Positions 59,117 to 64,000 of a DNA stretch of 64,000 bases are shown here, one piece after another. A model generated the notes under the pieces. The model saw nothing but the letters and a program-made list of their open reading frames with translations, made no database searches and was not told where the DNA came from. The translations under genes were made by a program, and so were the position numbers. Where the stretch lies: positions 1-64,000 of the forward strand of contig NZ_DGLD01000019.1 in NCBI RefSeq assembly GCF_002387245.1, written 5' to 3'. Positions within the stretch are counted from its first letter, which is position 1. Each line of letters starts with the position of its first letter. This stretch comes from Brevundimonas sp. UBA4553. Its GTDB lineage: Bacteria; Pseudomonadota; Alphaproteobacteria; Caulobacterales; Caulobacteraceae.

Positions 59117-60987
59117 TGGACATGGCTGTTCGCACCGCCCGTATCGCCCTGGTCGGCAACCCGAACAGCGGCAAGACCGCGCTGTTCAACGCCCTGACCG
59201 GCGCCCATCAGAAGGTGGCCAACTACGCCGGCGTCACGGTCGAGCGCAAGGAGGGGCGCATCCACGCCGCCGACGGCCGCACCCTGTCGGTGCTGGACCT
59301 GCCGGGCACCTATTCCCTGCGTGCGCGCAGCCTGGACGAGGAAGTCACCCGCGACGCCGTTCTGGGCGCCCTGCCGGGCGAGAGCCCTCCGGACGTGGTG
59401 GTCTGCGTCGCCGACGCCACCAACCTGCGCCTGGTTCTGCGTCTGGCGCTTGAGCTGAAGCAGGTCGGCCGTCCGATGGTGCTGGCCCTCAATATGTACG
59501 ACATCGCCCAGCGTCAGGGTCTGCGCATCGATTTGGAGAAGCTGTCCGCAGAGATCGGCGCGCCGGTCGTCACCACGGTGGCGACCCGCAAGCGCGGCAT
59601 TGATGAACTGGTCGCCGCGGCTCAGGCTCAGGCGGATCTGGCGGTCGGCGAAACCCGCAGCCAGTGGCACGCCCCGTCCGCCGCCGAGATCCGGGCCGCG
59701 CATCGAGAGGCCCAGCGCATCGTCAAGGCCTGCGTTCGCCCGCCCGAGCGGCCGGACACGCTGACGGGCAAGATCGACAGCGTCCTGCTGCATCCGGTCG
59801 CCGGCCTGATCATCCTGCTGGGCATCCTGTTCGTCATGTTTCAGGCGGTCTTCACCTGGGCGACGCCTGCGATGGACGGCATCGAGGCCTTCTTCGCGCT
59901 GGTCGGCGGCTGGGTGGCGACCGTTTTGCCCGACGGGCTTGTGCAGAGCCTGATCGTCGACGGCCTGATCGGCGGGGTCGGCAGCGTGCTGGTCTTCCTG
60001 CCTCAGATCCTGATCATCTTCTTCTTCATCATCGTGCTGGAAGACTTCGGCTACATGGCCCGCGCGGCCTTCCTGATGGACAAGATCATGGGCGGAGCGG
60101 GGCTGCACGGCCGAGCCTTCATTCCCCTGTTGTCCAGCTTCGCCTGCGCCATCCCCGGCATCATGGCGACAAGGGTGATCGAGGCGAAGCGCGACCGGCT
60201 GACCACCATCCTGATCGCGCCGCTGATGACCTGTTCAGCGCGCATTCCGGTCTATGTCCTGATCATCGCCGCCTTCATTCCCAATGAAACGGTCTGGGGC
60301 TTTGTCAGCCTGCAGGGCCTGGTGATGTTCGGTCTCTACGCCAGCGGCATCATCAGCGCGCTTCTGGTCTCGGTGGTCATCCGCAAGGTCTTCTGGCGCG
60401 GCGCGGTCGAGCCCTTCATGATGGAACTGCCCGCCTACAAGACGCCCGATATCAAGAGCGTGCTGTTCAATCTGTGGCTGCGCGCCAAGATCTTCATGCG
60501 CCGGGCGGGCAAGATCATCCTGCCGTTGATGATCATCGTCTGGGCCCTTTCAACCTTCCCCTATCCGCCCGAGGGCGCGACGGGACCGGCCATCGACTAT
60601 TCGTTCGCCGGCATGATCGGCAAGGCGCTTCAGCCGCTGTTCGCGCCCATCGGGTTCAGCTGGCAGATGGTGGTGGCTTTGGTGCCGGGCATGGCCGCGC
60701 GTGAAGTCGCTGTGGCGGTTCTGGGCACGGTCTACGCCGTCGCGGGGGCGGAAGAGAACGTGGGGGCTCTGGCCTCGGTTCTGTCGGCCGACTGGTCGCT
60801 GGCCACGGGTCTGGCCTTCCTCGCCTGGTATGTCTTCGCGCCTCAGTGCCTGCCGACCATCGGGGTCGTGCGCCGCGAGACCGGCTCGATGAAATGGACC
60901 CTGATCATGGTCGGCTACATGTTCGGTCTGGCCTACCTGGGCGCCTTCATCGTCTATCACACTGCGGTGGCGCTGGGCGGCGGCTGA
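59116..60987 (+). CDS. feoB: Ferrous iron transporter FeoB
   Basis: A 623-residue FeoB, shorter than the ~770 of E. coli. The G-domain has G1 G-N-P-N-S-G-K-T (about 14-21), G3 D-L-P-G-T-Y and G4 N-M-Y-D. The membrane part follows with two Gate repeats and F-L-P-Q-I-L-I-I-F-F-F. It transports Fe2+ across the inner membrane. No feoC follows. It converges on the TetR gene. Confidence 0.95.
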   Translation: MDMAVRTARIALVGNPNSGKTALFNALTGAHQKVANYAGVTVERKEGRIHAADGRTLSVLDLPGTYSLRARSLDEEVTRDAVLGALPGESPPDVVVCVADATNLRLVLRLALELKQVGRPMVLALNMYDIAQRQGLRIDLEKLSAEIGAPVVTTVATRKRGIDELVAAAQAQADLAVGETRSQWHAPSAAEIRAAHREAQRIVKACVRPPERPDTLTGKIDSVLLHPVAGLIILLGILFVMFQAVFTWATPAMDGIEAFFALVGGWVATVLPDGLVQSLIVDGLIGGVGSVLVFLPQILIIFFFIIVLEDFGYMARAAFLMDKIMGGAGLHGRAFIPLLSSFACAIPGIMATRVIEAKRDRLTTILIAPLMTCSARIPVYVLIIAAFIPNETVWGFVSLQGLVMFGLYASGIISALLVSVVIRKVFWRGAVEPFMMELPAYKTPDIKSVLFNLWLRAKIFMRRAGKIILPLMIIVWALSTFPYPPEGATGPAIDYSFAGMIGKALQPLFAPIGFSWQMVVALVPGMAAREVAVAVLGTVYAVAGAEENVGALASVLSADWSLATGLAFLAWYVFAPQCLPTIGVVRRETGSMKWTLIMVGYMFGLAYLGAFIVYHTAVALGGG

Positions 60988-61027
60988 GGCGTCCTCGGGG
61001 TCTTCACGCTGGCGGCCGCCTGGGTCG

Positions 61028-61654
61028 TCAGCGTCCGGTCGTCAGCTTGACGACAATGTGGGCGGTCGTATCGATAATGGCCTCGGCGGTGTCGGCGCGT
61101 CGCATCAGGGCGAAGCCCGCGGCGACGGATTCAACCAGATTGGCCGTCTCATAGGACGTCAGGCGCGGGTTTAGGCCTTCGGGGTGATAGCCGCTGGCGC
61201 GCGCCTGGGCGATGCGCCGTTCCAGGGCAAGGTGAAGCCGCCGTAGTCGCCGGATACGGCTTTCAGCGAAGGCAGGCTCGCCCTTGTCGGCCAGCATATG
61301 TTCGACGCGCAAGACCGGACCATGCTCGTCCCAGAGGGCCAGAACCTCGGTGACATAGGTGCGGATCGCCTCGAAGGCCCGGTCGCCCGACCAGTCTGCG
61401 TGGATATGCGAAGCCAGTCGCTGGAAGTCTTCGCCGGCTTCTTCGCACAACACCAGCAAGGCTTCCTCGACCGACTTGAAGTAGGTGTAGAAGGTCGGCG
61501 CCGAGACCAGGGCGGCCTGTGCGACGTCGGCCGCGCGGATTTCTCCCAGATGCCTCTGGTTCAGAAGGCTGCGCAAAGCGTAGAGGATGGCGCGGCGGGT
61601 GCGCGCTCCGCGTTTGCCGATCTTGTGGCCCAGCTTGTTGGTCGTCTCTGACAT
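61028..61654 (-). CDS. TetR/AcrR-family transcriptional regulator
   Basis: A 208-residue TetR regulator. The HTH is in I-R-A-A-D-V-A-Q-A-A-L-V-S-A-P-T-F-Y-T-Y-F, with R-R-A-I-L-Y-A-L before it. The C-terminal ligand domain has no recognisable substrate. It converges on feoB. It could control the RND operon at 53764, but no copy of that operator lies upstream of this gene. The ATG at 61654 lacks a strong ribosome site. Confidence 0.88.
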   Translation of the reverse strand: MSETTNKLGHKIGKRGARTRRAILYALRSLLNQRHLGEIRAADVAQAALVSAPTFYTYFKSVEEALLVLCEEAGEDFQRLASHIHADWSGDRAFEAIRTYVTEVLALWDEHGPVLRVEHMLADKGEPAFAESRIRRLRRLHLALERRIAQARASGYHPEGLNPRLTSYETANLVESVAAGFALMRRADTAEAIIDTTAHIVVKLTTGR

Positions 61655-62058
61655 GGGAGAAGGTGGGGCGGCCGGAGGGATATCGCAGGCGGAAGACGCC
61701 CATGATTCCACGGTTGCAGGGGCGCAGGCCCCCTGGATCAGCGCGTTTCACAGTCTTTCGGACGTCGGTCAAGCTCAAGGCCGCCGCAGGCGTTAAACGG
61801 ACAGGGTTCCGGTCCAGCCGCGCCCCCGCTCGCCTCAGAAGCCCATGGACACCACGACCGCCGCCATGGTGTGCCGATCGTCGGCTCCGGGGGCGCGCCG
61901 GAGTTGAGGTCTATCAGGTCAATCCCGGACACTTGTCAGACGGGAAGCGGTCAGGCGCAGAAGGTTGAGCCCGGGCGGGACCGGGGCGGGCCAGGCGACG
62001 GCGCGGTTCTCGCGGTTTTGGAGGAGGGTCAGCCTGGGCGCTTAACTGCGCCAGGGAG
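61655..62058. other. Gene-free region between the TetR gene and tRNA-Thr
   Basis: About 400 bases with no convincing gene on either strand. No promoter, palindrome or repeat could be called with confidence. Short frames lack ribosome sites. It may hold the TetR promoter. Confidence 0.45.
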
Positions 62059-62134
62059 TGGTGCCGGTTGCAGGAATCGAACCCGCGACATCCAGTTTAC
62101 AAAACTGGCGCTCTACCAACTGAGCTAAACCGGC
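62059..62134 (-). tRNA. tRNA-Thr (UGU anticodon)
   Basis: Read on the minus strand it begins GCCGGTT, has a D-arm with AGCTCAGTTGGTAGAGC, the anticodon stem CCAGT/ACTGG around loop TTTGTAA (anticodon TGT), the T-arm with GGGTTCGATTC, and ends AACCGGC plus A-CCA. Acceptor stem pairs perfectly. CCA is encoded. It reads threonine ACA codons. Confidence 0.97.
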
Positions 62135-62191
62135 GATGCGCGCCTTATGCTGGCGGAATCTCCTGGATGCAAGCACAGTCCGCGCATGCCG

Positions 62192-62536
62192 ATGACGCCC
62201 TATCTCACGCCGGTCCTTCTTCTGGCCCTGTCCAACGTCTTCATGACCTTCGCGTGGTACGGACACCTGAAATTCGGGTCGAAACCGCTATGGATCGTGG
62301 TCATCCTGAGCTGGGGGATCGCCTTCTTCGAATACTGCCTGGCGGTGCCAGCGAACCGCATCGGTCATCAGGTCTATTCCGCTGCCGAGCTGAAGACCAT
62401 GCAGGAGGTGATCACCCTGCTGGTCTTCGCTGCCTTCTCGGTGCTCTACCTCGGCGAGAAGCTGACCCTGAACCATCTGGTCGGCTTTGCGCTGATCGCC
62501 GGCGGGGCCTTCTTCATCTTCAAGGGGCCGCTCTGA
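62192..62536 (+). CDS. DUF486/DMT-family small membrane protein
   Basis: A 114-residue protein with four hydrophobic segments. L-S-N-V-F-M-T-F-A-W-Y-G-H-L-K-F near the start is typical of the DUF486 family, related to the drug/metabolite transporter fold. Function unknown. ATGs at 62186 and 62192 are both possible. It converges on the HIT gene, ending 1 base from it. Confidence 0.85.
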   Translation: MTPYLTPVLLLALSNVFMTFAWYGHLKFGSKPLWIVVILSWGIAFFEYCLAVPANRIGHQVYSAAELKTMQEVITLLVFAAFSVLYLGEKLTLNHLVGFALIAGGAFFIFKGPL

Positions 62537-62537
62537 T

Positions 62538-62975
62538 TTAGTCCAGTTCAGCGGCGATCCGAGAGGCCAAGGCTTTCAGGTGCTCGACGTCAGCCATGGG
62601 CAAGTGGCCGTGGCCCTCCATGGCGCGGTCGGCCCATCGGGGGACGATGTGGAAATGCAGGTGGAAGACGGTCTGGCCGCCAGCCTCGCCGTTGAACTGC
62701 ATTAGGCTGAAGCCCTCGGGTTTCAGGGCCTTTTCGACGGCGCGGGCTGTACGCTGAACCGCAGCGGTCAGCCTGGCGAGAACCTCTGGTTCCATGTCCA
62801 GCAGGGTGCGGGCCTTCGAGGTCTTGGACACCACGAGAACGTGGCCCTCGGACTGAGGAAAGACGTCCATGAAGGCCAGGACCTCGTCGTCCTCCCACAC
62901 TTTCACGCTCGGAATCTCGCCGCGCAGGATCTTGGCGAAGATGTTGTCGGGGTCGTAGGCGCCGTGAAGGCTCAT
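62538..62975 (-). CDS. HIT-family nucleotide hydrolase
   Basis: A 145-residue HIT protein. The histidine triad is H105-L-H107-F-H109-I-V-P-R-W. F-A-K-I-L-R-G-E-I-P is the typical N-terminus. It hydrolyses dinucleoside polyphosphates or adenosine phosphoramidates. The ATG at 62975 with GGAG upstream is the likely start. Confidence 0.93.
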   Translation of the reverse strand: MSLHGAYDPDNIFAKILRGEIPSVKVWEDDEVLAFMDVFPQSEGHVLVVSKTSKARTLLDMEPEVLARLTAAVQRTARAVEKALKPEGFSLMQFNGEAGGQTVFHLHFHIVPRWADRAMEGHGHLPMADVEHLKALASRIAAELD

Positions 62976-63089
62976 GGGAGGCTCCGTCAGAGGGTTCTCA
63001 TCGAGGCTAGCAGGGCCGGGCGGATTTCGCACGGGAGCGAAACGCGATCTGGCGCGCTATATGGTCAAGGTTCAGGGAGACTGCGTTTC

Positions 63090-63446
63090 ATGCTGCGTTT
63101 CATTGTTCAGGCGATCGTCACCGCTCTGGGGCTGTGGTTGTCCGCCAAGGTCGTGCCGGGGGTGGACTTCACCTCTACGGGATCATTGGTCGCGGCGGCG
63201 GTGATCCTGGGTCTGGTCAACGCCATCGTGCGGCCGATCATGGTGATCCGGACCCTGCCGCTGACCATCGTAACCCTGGGGCTGTTTCTGCTGGTGGTGA
63301 ACGCGGCGATGATCGGTCTGACCGCCTGGTTCCTAGGCGGGTTCGCGGTCAACGGTCTTTGGGCCGGGATCGGGGCCGCCATCGTCACGGGCGTTGTCAG
63401 TTGGATCGCCGCCTCGGTGTTCGGCGAGGGCGAGCGTGCGCGTTAA
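63090..63446 (+). CDS. Phage-holin-like four-helix membrane protein
   Basis: A 118-residue protein with four hydrophobic segments and the family start M-L-R-F-I-V-Q-A-I-V-T-A-L-G-L-W-L and N-A-I-V-R-P-I. This is the superfamily IV 'phage holin' family, which is widespread in chromosomes and need not be phage-derived. GGGAGA is 10 bases before the ATG. Confidence 0.88.
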   Translation: MLRFIVQAIVTALGLWLSAKVVPGVDFTSTGSLVAAAVILGLVNAIVRPIMVIRTLPLTIVTLGLFLLVVNAAMIGLTAWFLGGFAVNGLWAGIGAAIVTGVVSWIAASVFGEGERAR

Positions 63447-63450
63447 ATAA

Positions 63451-63488
63451 ATCCGGGTAATATTGACGCAGATATAATATCCGGGTAA
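63451..63488. repeat. Direct repeat upstream of the DUF2239 gene
   Basis: ATCCGGGTAA occurs at 63451-63460 and again at 63479-63488, 28 bp apart, around an AT-rich stretch with TTGACG (63463-63468) and TATAAT (63473-63478). The repeat ends 28 bases before the likely start. Activator or repressor binding is possible. Confidence 0.4.
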
Positions 63489-63516
63489 AACATCTTCATC
63501 TGTCTCGGAGATGATG

Positions 63517-64000
63517 ATGACGACTGCAAGCTGCACCGCCTTCGCCGGAGATCGCCTGATCGCCAGCGGCTCGCCGGCCGTGGTGGCGTCCGCCGCCAAG
63601 GCGGCGCACGATAGCGGAGAGAGGGTGCTGGTCTTCGACAACGCTGACGCTCGCCCGGTGGAGTTCGACCTGCGCGGCGATCTGGCGACGGTCCTGGCGC
63701 GCCTGCCGTCAGAGCCGGTCGAGAAGCGCGGCCCGGGACGGCCCAGGCTGGGGGTGACAGCGCGGGAGGTGACCTTGTTGCCGCGGCACTGGAACTGGCT
63801 GACGTCTCAGCCGGGCGGCGCCTCTGTCGCGATGCGCAAACTGGTCGAGGCCGCCATGCGCGACGGCGAGGGCCCGGATCGCGTCCGTCGCAGCCGCGAA
63901 GCCGCCTATCGCTTCATGACAGCCATGGCGGGTGATCAACCCGCCTATGAGGAAGCGACGCGGATGCTGTTCGCCGGCGACTGGGTCGCCTTTGACGCGG
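63517..64000 (+). CDS. DUF2239 family protein, partial (runs off the right edge)
   Basis: At least 161 residues of DUF2239: G-R-P-R-L-G-V-T-A-R-E-V-T-L-L-P-R-H-W and Q-P-G-G-A-S-V-A-M-R-K-L-V-E. Function unknown. GGAG lies 6 bases before the ATG at 63517; ATGs at 63511 and 63514 are closer to it. The stop is beyond the window. Confidence 0.85.
   Translation, partial: MTTASCTAFAGDRLIASGSPAVVASAAKAAHDSGERVLVFDNADARPVEFDLRGDLATVLARLPSEPVEKRGPGRPRLGVTAREVTLLPRHWNWLTSQPGGASVAMRKLVEAAMRDGEGPDRVRRSREAAYRFMTAMAGDQPAYEEATRMLFAGDWVAFDA

Noticed and set aside
63090..63446. Prophage remnant suggested by the holin-like protein
   Set aside because: No endolysin, integrase, or structural phage genes are nearby; this holin family is common in bacterial chromosomes.

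Overview
The window looks like chromosomal DNA of a high-GC alphaproteobacterium, most likely a Caulobacterales member close to Brevundimonas or Caulobacter. The grounds are a long S10/spc/alpha ribosomal protein cluster with alphaproteobacterial spacing, many small TonB and TonB-receptor genes, an ATP12-type F1 assembly chaperone, a GTP-type PEP carboxykinase, DUF2336 proteins, CtrA-like TTAA-N7-TTAAC sites and frequent TTG/GTG starts. This assignment is inference from gene content. No prophage, insertion sequence, CRISPR array or rRNA was seen. The only tRNA is tRNA-Thr(UGU).

Layout. 1-5030: a possible 3' gene end, a terminator, a small acidic ORF, a GNAT/cupin pair, a head-GIN repeat protein and a porin-like protein. 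5031-20981: ribosomal proteins from rpsJ to rplQ with secY, adk and rpoA. Terminators and hairpins break the cluster between rpmD and rplO and between rplO and secY. Two TonB-like genes sit between adk and rpsM, and a good promoter follows them. 21094-33459: a frameshifted lipoprotein gene, an acetyltransferase, an ABC exporter, a lipoprotein phosphodiesterase, an MFS exporter, a Do-type protease, a subclass B3-like metallo-beta-lactamase with a Glu in the zinc motif, two VOC proteins, rarA, a pseudouridine synthase and a small lipoprotein. 33481-34240 is a long non-coding gap before a large TonB-dependent receptor. 37444-41108: crcB, pseudouridine synthase, HAD phosphatase and F1 chaperone, followed by a two-gene membrane-protein/winged-helix module with three operator-like palindromes in its promoter. 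41113-47213: pseudouridine synthase, a DJ-1-like protein, a DUF938 methyltransferase, pckG, an FAD amine oxidase and a third TonB.

47303-52026 looks like a polar/motility or cell-cycle block. It has a lytic transglycosylase, two DUF2336 proteins, a lone Hpt phosphotransfer protein and NAD kinase, with three CtrA-like sites. 52114-64000: class II aldolase, an outer-membrane protein, an RND efflux pair behind a TetR-type operator-like repeat, a cytochrome c lipoprotein, feoAB, a TetR regulator, tRNA-Thr, DUF486, HIT and holin-like membrane proteins, and a DUF2239 gene that runs off the right edge.

Functionally the window combines core translation and secretion (ribosomal proteins, SecY, RNA polymerase alpha), envelope transport (TonB, receptor, porin, RND, ABC and MFS exporters) and iron uptake (FeoAB). 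The most interesting unexplained items are the autoregulated membrane-protein/wHTH module, the DUF2336/Hpt/CtrA block, the GNAT-cupin pair, the B3 variant beta-lactamase, and the hairpins before each segment of the alpha operon.
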